DNA of 64,000 nt from Taxillus chinensis. Its lineage: Eukaryota; Streptophyta; Magnoliopsida; Santalales; Loranthaceae. Location: NCBI GenBank assembly GCA_023512835.1, contig CM042090.1:186001-250000 (forward strand), written 5' to 3'. Below, piece after piece: positions 12,570 through 22,348 of this stretch; the first letter of the stretch is position 1, and each line of letters opens with the position of its first letter. A program made the translations under genes and the position numbers. Under the pieces are notes generated by a model. The model ran no database searches. It was not told where the DNA came from and was given only the letters and a program-made list of their open reading frames with translations.

Positions 12570-12578
12570 TATAAATAC
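12570..12578 (+). promoter_or_regulatory. LTR TATA box
   Basis: TATAAATAC lies about 190 bp downstream of the palindromes and is conserved at 24370-24378 in the other LTR. It is the best TATA candidate in U3. The transcription start would fall about 25-35 bp downstream; this is an inference. Confidence 0.55.
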
Positions 12579-13495
12579 AAGCCTCCACGCCTCTGCTATG
12601 CATCCCTAGACCCCCTACACGTTTTTAGAGAGAGAGAGGCTCCACGACTTGGAGGTGCTCCTTGACCTAGGAGAGCAGCCATCGCAGCTGTCGCAGCAGC
12701 CGTTGCGGATTTTGGAGCCTGGATTTGAAGCTTTGTTGCGCGCGTGATCAAGAAGAAGATGTTTAGCTTTTCTGCTATGGTTTTGCTTGTAATCATGCGT
12801 GAGTAGTTCTTTTAATCTAGGGGAGCAATGTAGCCCCCTTGTTGTTTTGCTGTGTTTATGAATATTGGGTTTGGATGATTGAGTTTTGCATGTTTTATGA
12901 ATCTGTTCTTAAGTTCTATCTTTGGATGTACACCTTGGTATTTTTAGCCCTAGTCTGGAGCGGATTGAGATTCATAACTTATTTGTAATTGGTGTGATCA
13001 TTATCCTTTTGCAAGTATGATTTATTGGCTTTGCTTGTTTGTGTGTTTAGATGACCATTCTGGCATACAACTCTTAAAAGGACCTCAATGACCATTTGTT
13101 GTCCTTAGCTTATGTTTAGCATGTTTTCAATCAGACAACCCTAATGTCATGAACCAGTAGCGATAACATAGGGAGGTGAAATTGTGACCCTAGATGCTTT
13201 TAATCCTTGAATCTTAATCCTTAAATCAGTTTACTTTCTTTGTTTATTCAGAAAATCAAATAAAAATTAGATCTTTAGTTTAAAAAAGAAAACTTTTTGC
13301 CAAAACATTTTATAGAACAGGAGTAATTTGGTGCTTTAATTTGAGAACTAGAGAACTAGGCTAATCCCTGTGGGTTCGACCCCTTTCTTGCCCGTTATTC
13401 TTTTAGTGCAAACTTAGGGAATTTATTATCTTGAAGAGAAATTTAACGACATTAGCTAGCTCTTTTAGAGAGGCTAAAAATCTTGTCTGTCAAAT

Positions 13496-13513
13496 TGGCG
13501 CCGTTGCCGGGGA
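13496..13513 (+). other. Primer binding site (tRNA-Asp type)
   Basis: TGGCGCCGTTGCCGGGGA lies three bases after the LTR end. It is the complement expected for the 3' end of plant tRNA-Asp including CCA, the primer I recall for Athila-type elements. Confidence 0.8.
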
Positions 13514-13751
13514 TTCAACGGTTTACTAGTTTTTAAAATCAACATTGAGTGAAATTGTTTGAATTCTGATCTTGGTGTTTTATTTTGTCTTTTATTTTCT
13601 GTTATTTTGTGTTCTTTATTTGTTTATTTTGCATTGTTCGGAGCTGCTGGGTGTGTTCTTGTTGTTTTACAGGAACATACATCAAGGATTCCTAATTGTG
13701 CATGCAAAAAGAGGAGGATATACAATTTACTCGGAAACCTGAAAGGTTGTT

Positions 13752-15640
13752 CGTGAGCTCGGCGTAGAGCGGCTAGGGAGCGAAGACGTGAGGCGGAAGA
13801 AGCATTGCAAGGCTTGGAGCAATCCGTAGGCGATCCGATGGCAGATCTCGGACCGATGGTGGTGCACCACACGGAGGGGCCAATTACAATGGCCAATATC
13901 CAGAAGAAGAGGGTAATAGGTTTATGCCCAGGAACCTTCTTAGATTATGCAAGGCCGATGATGTCGGACCATTATTCGGGATTCGGCGGACAAGAGTCAA
14001 GCAAATAGCTTTGAGCCGAGGCCGGCGTTGATCAACATGGTGAGCAACAACGCGTTTGGAGGAACAGCCGTGGATGATCCACACCAGCATTTGATGAGGT
14101 TCTACCAGGTGTGCGACACCATCAAGATCAACAATGTGTCGGAGGAGGCAATAAAGCTAAGGCTTTTCCCTTTCTCTTTAAGGGATAGAGCTCTTGGCTG
14201 GTTCAACAGTCTACCAGCAGGTTCAATCAACACTTGGGAGGAGATGCAGTCCAAGTTCATGTCAAAGTACTTTCCTCCTTCCAAGGTGATCCAGCTCAGA
14301 GGAGAGATTAGCAGGTTCAGGCAAGATGAGATGGAGACTCTTCATGAAGCTTGGGAGCGTTTCAAAGACTTAGTGAGAAGATGCCCGATCATGGAAGACC
14401 CCGGTGGATTCAAATTGAATCTTTCTACACGGTCTTCGGTCCCATTCACAAGACAAGGTGAATGCAACTGCTGGAGGATGCTTGATGAACCTAGAGCCTG
14501 ACGCAGCAGCAGAGCTCTTGGAGAGGCCGTCATTAGGCGATTGGCGGTGGTCTAATGTGCGTACTTCAAAGCCGAGGGAGAAGATAGCTTCGGTTGAAAA
14601 TTCTTCCAATGATGTGCAAGCACGATTCAAGCTTTAGTGAAAGGCATGGAAGTATTGGCTCTTAAAGTTGAAGGATCACAAGCTTTACCGCAGTTGAGCA
14701 GGGCTGGAGTGGAGCCGAAGAAGCAAATTATGTTGGAGGAAAGGGCTTGTACCGAAAACAGCAATTTTATCCTCAACAACAACAACAAGGGTACAACCAG
14801 AATCATGACAATCTCAACCATTTCTGGAGAACTCGGAACCGAGGAGGAGATACCTCATTTCAAGACAAATATGTGCCCCCAGGGATGAAGCAGAATCCAT
14901 ATGCTACGGATAATTATTTACACCCACCTCCAGGATTCGAGCAGAAACAGCCTCAACCTCAACAGCAAAGAGGAAGGGTATATCAGAATATGGATAAGCC
15001 AACCAAAAGAGAGGATAATTTGGAGGAAAGGGTAGTCACAATAGAATCTTCAATTAAGAATATGGAGAAGTTACTTGTGAGTATGGCACAGAATGCTAAT
15101 CAAAGGGTGTCAACCAATACTTTTCCAAGTGACACTGAGGTGAACCCCAAGGAGAGTTGCAAGGCTATCACTCTAAGGAGCGGGAAGACACTGAATAAAG
15201 TCAAGAGCCTAAGAAGAAGGCAATTCCAGAAGAACAGAGCGACCCTTGGAAGTCGATGACCAAGGAAAATCGAGATAAAGTCAAGAAAGAGTGCAAGAGA
15301 AGAAGGACAAGCAGCTGAGTCAAGACAGAATAGCTGAAGAACAAAGGCAAGAGCTCAGGCCTACTATGTCATTTCCTCAGCGGATGAGGAACCAGAGGGT
15401 TGAGGAAGAGTATGAGCGCTTTCTGAGTTTGTTCAAGAAGCTTGAAATTAATATTCCATTTGTGGAAATCTTGGAGCAGATGCCTAGGTACAGAAAGTAC
15501 ATTAAAGATTTTGTGACAAAGAAGAGGAAATATGGGGATCATGAGACGGTGGCAATCACTAACGAGATGAGCGGTGTTGTTCAAAGAGTTTGCCCATCAA
15601 GCATAAAGATCCGGGCAGCTTTAATCTCCCTTGTGTGATT
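13752..15640 (+). pseudogene. Athila-like gag relic
   Basis: The retrotransposon gag core is readable at 14028-14501 (FYQVCDTIKINNVSEEAIKL, LRDRALGWFNSLP, the TWEEMQSKFMSKYFPPSK region and ISRFRQDEMETLHEAWERFK). It is followed in other frames by a Q/P-rich segment at 14747-15259 and a segment at 15291-15638 (LFKKLEINIPFVEILEQMP). The N-terminal basic stretch (about 13752-13810) is in yet another frame. Three or more frame changes occur, so no complete capsid precursor can be made. No CCHC knuckle is apparent. Confidence 0.88.
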
Positions 15641-16452
15641 GGCAATGCACCGCAAAGCAGGCCCTATGTGATTTAGGGGCCAAGCATCAATTTGATTTCC
15701 TTTGCTTTGTACAAGCGACTTGGGCTCAAGGGCATGAAGCCCACTTCCATATCATTGCGGTTCAGACCGGTCCACTTGGAAGACCTGAAGGAATCATTGA
15801 AGATGTGCTAGTTAAAGTGGGCTCCTTCATATTTCCAGCGGACTTTGTAGTTTTGGAGATGGAAGAAGATAGAGGAGTTCAAATTTACTCCTTGGAAGAC
15901 CGTTTCTCGAACGGGTTGTGCATTGATTGATGTTGCTCAAGGGCAGCTAACTCGAGAATTAATGAGGAGACCTTAGTCTTCCACATGGGGAAGGCTTTGC
16001 AAGGTCAAGACGAGGAGGACTGCCTTTGGGTTGAAGACCTTGAGGAATTGGTGGAAGACTACTTAGCAGAAGAAATTACAACCACCAATAATGGAGCCCT
16101 TCAGCTTATAGAAGCTCAACAAGATGAAGAGATGTACTTGACAACTGAGGAAGATGAGCAAACTACAAACTCTTTGGAGCAGGCTGAGGAGGAAAAAGAA
16201 GATGACATGCCTCCAGCTCTAGAAATGAAGGAGCTGCCTGGACACCTAAGGTATGAATTTCTAGACTCTACAAATCAATTCCCTGTCATTGTTGCTTCTA
16301 ATTTGAATGATGTGGAGTGTACTCAATTGTTAGAAGTCCTTAGGAAACACAAAAAGGCCCTAGGATGGAACATTGAAGACATTAGGGGTATTAGTCCAGG
16401 GATTTGCATGCATAAGATTTTGATGAATGATGATTTTAAACCCATTCTTTGA
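15631..16452 (+). pseudogene. Retropepsin-like protease and linker to RT, broken
   Basis: The protease active-site stretch is recognisable as ALCDLGA (about 15657-15677), but the following residues are shifted out of the family pattern. The second half (VKVGSFIFPADFVVLEMEED) is in frame at 15805-15870, and the flap/C-terminal part is lost to a frameshift near 15890. The linker 15985-16452 is acidic (EEDEQTTNSLEQAEEEKEDD) and ends in the conserved pre-RT segment HKKALGWNIEDIRGISPGIC, then stops. In the intact family this joins RT. The gene is inactive here. Confidence 0.8.
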
Positions 16453-17390
16453 AAGACAAAGAAGATTAAACCCTGCCATGAAAGAAGTTAGAAAAGAAAT
16501 TTTAAAATGGAAAAATGCGGGTATAATTTATGCTATTTCGATAGTGAGTGGGTGAGTCCATTGCATGTTGTGCCCAAGAAAGGGGGGCATGGATTGTGAT
16601 TAAGAATGAGAAAAATGAATTGATCCCATCTCGCCTTGTGACGGGGTGGAGAGTGTGTGTTGACTATAGAAAGTTGAATAAGGCTACTAGGAAGGATCAT
16701 TTTCCTCTTCCTTTCATTGACCAAATGTTGGATAGGTTATGGCTATAGTCACTCTTGCTTTTTAGATGGCTATTCCGGATATAATCAGATCATGGTTAAG
16801 CCCGATGACCAAGAAAAGACCACCTTCACGTGCCCTTTTGGCACTTTTGCATTTAGGAGAATGCCATTTGGGCTTTGTAATGCCCCCTGCCACCTTTCAA
16901 AGGTGTATGATGGCTATTTTTCGGGGTTTGGTTGAGGAGATCATGGAGGTCTTCATGGATGACTTCTCGGTGTTTGGTTCCTCCTACCAACAAGTGCTTG
17001 AAAAATCTAGATGTGGTCTTAGAGAGATGTGAGGAGAAGGAACTAGTCCTAAATTGGGAGAAATGCCATTTCATGGTAACCGAGGGGATAGTTCTAGGGC
17101 ACAAGGTGTCCGCACATGGTTTGGAGGTAGACAAGGCAAAAATCTCCACTATTGAGACTCGCCACCTCCAACCAAAAAAAGGAGTGAGAAGTTTCCTTGG
17201 CCATGCTGTCTTTTTATAGGAGATTCATTAAGGACTTCTCAAAAATTGTAAAACCCATGAGTAGGTTGTTATAAAAAGACACAAGCTTTGAGTTTAATGC
17301 GGATTGCTTAGAAGCTTTTAACATCCTCAAGGGTAAGTTAGTCATCGCACTGTTATAGTCACACCTAACTGGGCTCGGCCTTTTGAGCTA
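16453..17390 (+). pseudogene. Reverse transcriptase relic
   Basis: Ty3/gypsy RT blocks are present in order but in changing frames: [20 protein letters not shown] at about 16650-16710, LDGYSGYNQIMVKP at about 16763-16803, MPFGLCNAP at 16861-16887, and the catalytic FMDDFSVF box (F-M-D-D form of the YxDD motif) at about 16952-16975. The region WEKCHFMVTEGIVLGHKVS follows at 17059-17115. Lost bases at about 16735 (LDRL followed by a stop) and a TAA near 17271 are specific to this copy and absent from the minus copy. Confidence 0.9.
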
Positions 17391-17800
17391 ATGTGTGATG
17401 CGAGTGATTATCTTGTGGGGGTAGTCTTAGGGCAAAGGCGAGAAAAGGTGTTTAGGGTCATTTACTATGCTAGTAAGACCTTAGATGATGCTCAACTGAA
17501 CTATACCACCACCGAGAAAGAGTCTTGGCTGTGGTTTATGGTCGTAACAAGTTTAGACCCTACCTTTTGGGGTCTAAAGTCATTGTTTATACCGATCATC
17601 TTTGCATTAAAATATTTGTTTGCTAAAAAAGAAGCTAAGCCACGCTTGATTAGATGGGTTCTCCTCTTACAGGAATTTGACCTTGAAATTAGAGACACAA
17701 AGGGAGCCCTAAATTCTGTGGCTGATCACCTCTCCCGTGTGGAGAATGCACCTAAGTCTCTACCCATTGTAGATGACTTTCCTGATGAGAAGTTATTTGA
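17391..17800 (+). pseudogene. RNase H relic
   Basis: [16 protein letters not shown] and [20 protein letters not shown] match gypsy RNase H, with the first catalytic D in CDAS and E in TTEKE. The middle is frameshifted at about 17525-17590 (the usual YTDH stretch is not in frame). The C-terminal [23 protein letters not shown] part and VADHLSRVE are in frame again. The domain is defective in this copy. Confidence 0.85.
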
Positions 17801-19091
17801 GGTGCATCATCTTCCTTGGTTTGCTGACATAGCAAATTATTTAGCCACTGGGTTCATACCCAAGCAGTTAGACTACCACCAGAGAAAGAAATTGGTAGTG
17901 GATGCTAAGAAATTCATTTGGGAAGACCCAATTCTTTATAGGAGGTGTCCAGACCAAATCATTAGAAAGTGTGTCCTTGAGGAGGAGGTAGATGACATAA
18001 TTCATCATTGTCATGCATCACATTATAGGGGCCACTTTGGGGTGCAGAGAACTGTGGCTAAGATCATGCAGTGTGGCTTTTATTGGCCTCGAAAGACACC
18101 TATGTCTACATCAAAAAGTGTGATAGATGTCAAAGGGTAGGTGGTCTATCTAGGAAAAATGAGATGCCCTTAACTGGAATCCTACCAGTTGAAATTTTTG
18201 ACATTTGGGGCATTGACTTCATGGGGCCATTCCCCAATTCGATGGGTATTCATACATTTTGCTTCTTTGTAGATTATGTGTCTAAGTGGGTGAAGCTATT
18301 CCTACTAGAGTGAATGATGCTAGGGTTGTGACTCATTTCCTTACTAGGAACATCTTTAGCTGTTTTGGGACACCAAGGGCTATAATCAGTGATGAGGGTA
18401 ATCATTTCTGCAACAAATTGTTTGATAAATTATTGAACAAGTATGGTGTCACTCATAGGAAGTCTTTAGCTTACCACCCACAAGCTAATGGACAAGCAGA
18501 AGTGTCCAACAGAGAGATTAAGGCCATCTTAGAGAAAACTGTTGGAGCCAATAGGAAAGATTGGTCTCAAAGGCTTGATGAAGCCTTATGGGCATATAGG
18601 ACAGCTTACAAAACTCCCATTGGGATGTCACCTTACCGTATTCTATATGGTAAGGCATGTCACTTGCCTGTGGAACTAGAACACAAGGCTCATTGGGCCC
18701 TGAAGAAGTTAAATTTCAACCCACAAGAGATCAAGGAGCTTAGGATGACTCAATTAATTGAGTTAGATGAGCTTTAGGCCTGGATGCCTATGATAGTGTT
18801 AAATTTTACAAAGAAAGAACTAAGAAATGGCATGATAGGCAACTCAACAATGAACCTTTAACCTTAAGGCAGAAAGTTCTTCTATTTAACACAAGGTTGA
18901 GGTTATTTCCTGGAAAATTAAGGTCCAAGTGGATGGGACCTTTTGTGATAGTTGATAAGAAGCCATATGGGAGCTTTGAGCTCCAAGCTGTAGATGGCAA
19001 GAAATTTTGGGTGAATGGCAATAGGTTGAAACCATACTTTGATTCAACTCGAGAGGAGATAGTTGATTCCCTCTCTTTCACCATTGCATGA
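17801..19091 (+). pseudogene. Integrase relic
   Basis: The zinc-binding region has [15 protein letters not shown] (about 18002-18046) and CDRCQRVGG (about 18118-18145). A frameshift between them falls near 18090. The DDE core shows [12 protein letters not shown] (first D, about 18212), IISDEGNHF (second D, about 18390) and [16 protein letters not shown] (E, about 18497), with another frameshift near 18290. The C-terminal GPF-type segment WMGPFVIVDKKPYGSFEL and WVNGNRLKPYF lie at 18932-19050 after a stop at 18775-18777. No chromodomain follows, which argues against a chromovirus. It is non-functional as it stands. Confidence 0.9.
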
Positions 19092-19099
19092 TCATAACT

Positions 19100-19936
19100 G
19101 AAAGTCTAGCTACAAGACTTTAAATAAAGCGCCGGTTGGGAGGCAACCCAATGTTTATTCCTATGTTTTATTTTATGTTATTTTCTTTTATTTATTTTAT
19201 TCAATAAATTTGTTTGCAAGCTAACCATTGTGCAGGAGACTTTGTTCCTTTCTTAGCTAACCATGTGCAGGATGAGCAAATTATTGGGTCCTGAACTTGT
19301 GGAATTATTTTTGAAGTCAAAGTCAAGGAGCAAGGAGCAAGTGAAGCCCAAAAGTGCTTGAATATGGGCTCAAACAATTCACGTGCAAGACTTAAAGATG
19401 GTCCATAATGCATAATCAACTCAGTGGAGAAATTTGGGCCAGTTTGGGCCTGAACGTGATTTTGCACGTGAATTGCCCAATTCACGTGCACCTCCTTTTG
19501 AGTCGTAACTTTCGGAATGGTAGATGAAGACCATGTGAATCACGTTTACTCTTGCACGCGAATTGCTATTGTCATATGGAGGCCCAAAAATGCAAAATAC
19601 CGATTTTAGCCCTCCTAGAAGCTTCAAACAATTCACGTGCGAAGGGACTATTGCTTGCCAACTCGAGGGGGACCCACCACCAAAGTTTGGGGACGATTCG
19701 ACTCGCACGCCAATTCACGTGCGAGAGGCTATTTTGGTCGGAACACTCGAAAAGTTAGGGGCACGTGTATCACGCCAATTGGAGCATCTTTCCTTCTGCA
19801 CGCTATATAAAGAGAGGCCATCTTCAAAGGCTTTCACACCAAAATCACTCCAGATCTGAGTATTAGAGAAACTCTGCCCTTTTGCTCTCTTGCTCTTCAG
19901 TTTTCTGCTCTTTGCTCTTATTTTCTCATTCCAAAG
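19100..19936 (+). promoter_or_regulatory. Promoter-like spacer upstream of the extra ORF
   Basis: The 840 bp between integrase and the extra ORF hold no ORF conserved in the minus copy. They hold repeated CACGTG words: 19376-19387; a perfect 13-bp-arm palindrome TGCACGTGAATTG-CC-CAATTCACGTGCA at 19463-19490; 19629-19640; and a second palindrome CTCGCACG...CGTGCGAG at 19702-19725. TATATAAAG follows at 19804-19812, then a CT-rich leader of about 125 bp ending in AAAGATGG at 19934-19941. The arrangement (G-boxes, TATA, leader, ATG) is that of a polymerase II promoter. The same palindrome words sit upstream of the LTR TATA box. Function is inferred, not shown. Confidence 0.6.
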
Positions 19937-20413
19937 ATGGTGCGCACAAGGAGGACTGGCCAGGAGGAGGTGCACTCACCTAGTGCTGATAGCCAACCTG
20001 AGGAGGAGATACTCTTGGGGCATGCTCTTGATATGCAAGCTTTGGAGGCGTCAGAGCTGGACTGGGCTAGAGAGGTGGCTCTTAAAATTCAAAATTTGGG
20101 ATTACAAAGGTTAGTATCTGCCCAGCCAGCTATTTCCTATTCTGCCCTACAAGACTTCTATGCATCTGTCTCTGGGAGTGAGGATGAACTGATAGGGGTT
20201 GTGCAAGGGGTTTATGTTAGGATTACCCCTGAAATTATTAGACATTGCTTTAACCTCCCTGAACCCAGTGATAGCTTCCCTCAGTTAAGCCTAGGAGAAT
20301 TTGGTACTGCATGCAACTATGCTAGAAAATTTCAAAGTCGAAGGCAGTATACCAAGAATGGTTTTGTTGGAAAATTTAGATGCCTAGCTTACCTGGTAGG
20401 AAATGCTTATTGA
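19937..20413 (+). CDS. Extra ORF, N-terminal part (Transposase_32-like), 158 aa
   Basis: The ORF starts at the first ATG after the TATA-box leader in a good context (AAGATGG). Residues 1-60 are polar and acidic. Residues 60-150 (for example ISYSALQDFYASV, RITPEIIRHCFNLPEP, LGEFGTACNYARKFQSRRQY) resemble the plant Transposase_32 (PF20167) family found in gypsy-associated extra ORFs. The frame stops with TGA at 20411-20413, and the similarity continues in the next ORF after a +1 shift and two stops. An ancestral single ORF of roughly 790 codons is likely, because the minus copy has the same words in the same order. The molecular role of Transposase_32 proteins is not established. The frame may also be translated as it stands. 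Confidence 0.65.
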   Translation: MVRTRRTGQEEVHSPSADSQPEEEILLGHALDMQALEASELDWAREVALKIQNLGLQRLVSAQPAISYSALQDFYASVSGSEDELIGVVQGVYVRITPEIIRHCFNLPEPSDSFPQLSLGEFGTACNYARKFQSRRQYTKNGFVGKFRCLAYLVGNAY

Positions 20414-20459
20414 TTCGGACCAGTGGGCTAGATAGTGTGCCTAAGCCACACTGGAGTTC

Positions 20460-22337
20460 ATGTATAGCATTGATCATATGCTAAATGTGGACTGGGCCAC
20501 TACCATTTTTAAATGGTGGAAGAAAAACTCATCCAAGCAGATAAATGGCAGACTTTTGTGTGTGATATTTCAAAGCATGCCTACTTTGCATTTTTCCTCC
20601 ATGGAGAGCATCACTTTGCCTTCTCACTGGGTGTTAAGAGTATTGCATGCTGAAGGAGGTTTGGGGGTCAGTACCAGAGGTCATTGGGCAACCAATGTTC
20701 CTCCTCCATCACAGCCCGCAAGGCACGGCGTTCATGTGGAGCGATCTACTGACTTTGCAAGGGAAACCTCTCCTCATATGGATCAAAGGAAGCAGACTCT
20801 ATACAGACTCACTGCCATGTACATGCAATTCAATGTACACAAAGAAGATATTTTCAATTTCTTTCAAGGCATTAGTGGGCAGGTGGTGAGCGAAGTGGAG
20901 GTCATCAATTGGGCAGTCACTAATGGGCACATCACTAGTGCCCAATTTGAAGAATTAATGGCCCTCATATCTAGAGACCAACAAGCTACTTCACAACCTA
21001 GAACCAGAGCATGGGAGGCCCCAGATGTAACTGCTCATGCATCGCCTAAAGCATGGGAAGCCCCAGAAGCTCCTCCTGCTGCATCAACCGAAGCTTGGAG
21101 GCAAGAAACACAGCAGCTCAGGGAGGCAAATGCCAGAACCCAGCGCGAGGTGGAAGCCCTGAGGAAGGACAACAAAGAAGTTAAAGGCCTCCTAGGCAAA
21201 ATGCGGAAGGCTTTGAGCAAGAGGAAAGCATCAAAACGTTCTCCTATAGTGGAGATATCCGATGAAGAACCCTCTCCATCCCCCGAAGATGCTTATCCAG
21301 CCCAGGAAGATCCACCTCAACAAGAACCTTCACTCAGCCATCTTACTATCACCCAGGAGGAGGCGCCAAGCAGGGTATTCACCCTTCCGGCCTCAAGAGG
21401 AGACAGAGCCAGCGAAGGGTATTCACCCTTCCAGCCTCTACCGATCCCTGCATATTCTCAGGCTCGGTGCCTCGCTATACTTCCTGTTTCTTGGGGTGCA
21501 TACATGCCTGCTGAACCTGAAGATCTACTTGGCCCTCCTGTCCATTTAATCATTAATCCAGCCTTATCATCCGACGAAGCCAAGCAAAGATTTGAAGAGT
21601 TCATCAATTCCACGGTTCAGAGGGCTCGCTTTATACGGGATAATGACATCTTCACTCCTTTTAGCTTAAAGAGGATCTCCGAGAATGAATATCTCTACGC
21701 CGACGAGATAGACCTCTTCTACCGGACCATGCGCTATGTAGTGGAGGCTGAGCCTCATAACTACCCCTTAGCTCAATACACTTTCATCATGCTGTGTGAG
21801 CTTTTCAATCAACCCTTGTCCGAAGAGGTGTGGCGCCAACGCATCAATGGTGAGAATGAAGGGCATCGCCCTTGGCATGGTATGCATGAGGTGCTGATTC
21901 TGGTGCACATTGACCGCCACTATGTACTTGTCCGTTTGAATCTGGATGTAGGACATGCCGTGCTATATGATCCAAGCCAAGGCGAAGGGTTTGCTAGACG
22001 GAAAAGACAGTTAGTGCATGGGTTCATCAAACGAATGAAAGTGGCGATGATCAAAGAAAGATTGTTGCAGGATAAGCTCCCTCTTATTCACCTCAACGAA
22101 ATGCAAATTCCCCAACAGCCTGACCAATTCAACTGTGGGATCTTTACTTGCTACTACATGATGGGTATTCTGCAAGGGAAGGAAAATTGGGAAGTCTTGT
22201 GGCGAGACGTCGATCGACTTTGTGGCTCAGGTGCGACGAATGGTGGCCAATGTCATCTACTATTACAGTGTGCCAAACCAGGGGTAACTGTTTTTCCTAC
22301 TCCTTCTTTTATGCCATGCGGACATAGCATATTTTAA
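20460..22337 (+). CDS. Extra ORF, C-terminal part: 625-aa protein with Ulp1-like (C48) cysteine protease domain
   Basis: The longest open frame in the window. Residues 1-65 continue the Transposase_32-like region (MYSIDHMLNVDWATTIFKWW). Residues 210-260 are a likely coiled coil with a basic end (RQETQQLREANARTQREVEA, KRKASKR). Residues 265-360 are proline- and acid-rich. Residues 435-575 resemble C48/Ulp1-family SUMO protease cores: H487 in HIDRHYVLV, D504 in VLYDPSQ, and Q553 with C559 in PQQPDQFNCGIF, which give the His-Asp-Gln-Cys set. Sequence after about residue 580 departs from the minus copy, so a late frameshift may have altered the C-terminus. The expected activity, if any, is isopeptidase or protease action on SUMO/ubiquitin-like conjugates. 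Its position downstream of integrase is where Athila elements carry the env-like gene; no signal peptide or membrane span is evident. The start is the first in-frame ATG after a stop at 20442-20444. Confidence 0.72.
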   Translation: MYSIDHMLNVDWATTIFKWWKKNSSKQINGRLLCVIFQSMPTLHFSSMESITLPSHWVLRVLHAEGGLGVSTRGHWATNVPPPSQPARHGVHVERSTDFARETSPHMDQRKQTLYRLTAMYMQFNVHKEDIFNFFQGISGQVVSEVEVINWAVTNGHITSAQFEELMALISRDQQATSQPRTRAWEAPDVTAHASPKAWEAPEAPPAASTEAWRQETQQLREANARTQREVEALRKDNKEVKGLLGKMRKALSKRKASKRSPIVEISDEEPSPSPEDAYPAQEDPPQQEPSLSHLTITQEEAPSRVFTLPASRGDRASEGYSPFQPLPIPAYSQARCLAILPVSWGAYMPAEPEDLLGPPVHLIINPALSSDEAKQRFEEFINSTVQRARFIRDNDIFTPFSLKRISENEYLYADEIDLFYRTMRYVVEAEPHNYPLAQYTFIMLCELFNQPLSEEVWRQRINGENEGHRPWHGMHEVLILVHIDRHYVLVRLNLDVGHAVLYDPSQGEGFARRKRQLVHGFIKRMKVAMIKERLLQDKLPLIHLNEMQIPQQPDQFNCGIFTCYYMMGILQGKENWEVLWRDVDRLCGSGATNGGQCHLLLQCAKPGVTVFPTPSFMPCGHSIF

Positions 22338-22348
22338 GTGTGGTGTAT
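22336..22348 (+). other. Internal PPT-like tract after the extra ORF
   Basis: AAGTGTGGTGTAT overlaps the ORF stop codon. It is identical to the 13 bases at 23761-23773 that directly precede the 3' LTR. Both tracts are conserved in the minus copy (5306-5318 and 3827-3839). It could be a second plus-strand priming site. Confidence 0.5.

Larger units (their letters stand above)
11975..13492 (+). repeat. 5' LTR of the Athila-like element
   Basis: 1518 bp, TG...CA. It matches 23775-25295 over its whole length with scattered substitutions, an expansion of a GA repeat near 12630 and a small indel near 13390. The 5' part holds two CACGTG-centred palindromes and a TATA box at 12570. A pyrimidine- and GC-mixed leader follows. 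The ORF-like stretches inside it (for example 12018-12203) are not genes; they recur in the second LTR with the same lesions. Confidence 0.95.

Noticed and set aside
13496..13513. tRNA gene fragment
   Set aside because: Only the 18-nt complement of a tRNA 3' end is present, at the place of a primer binding site.
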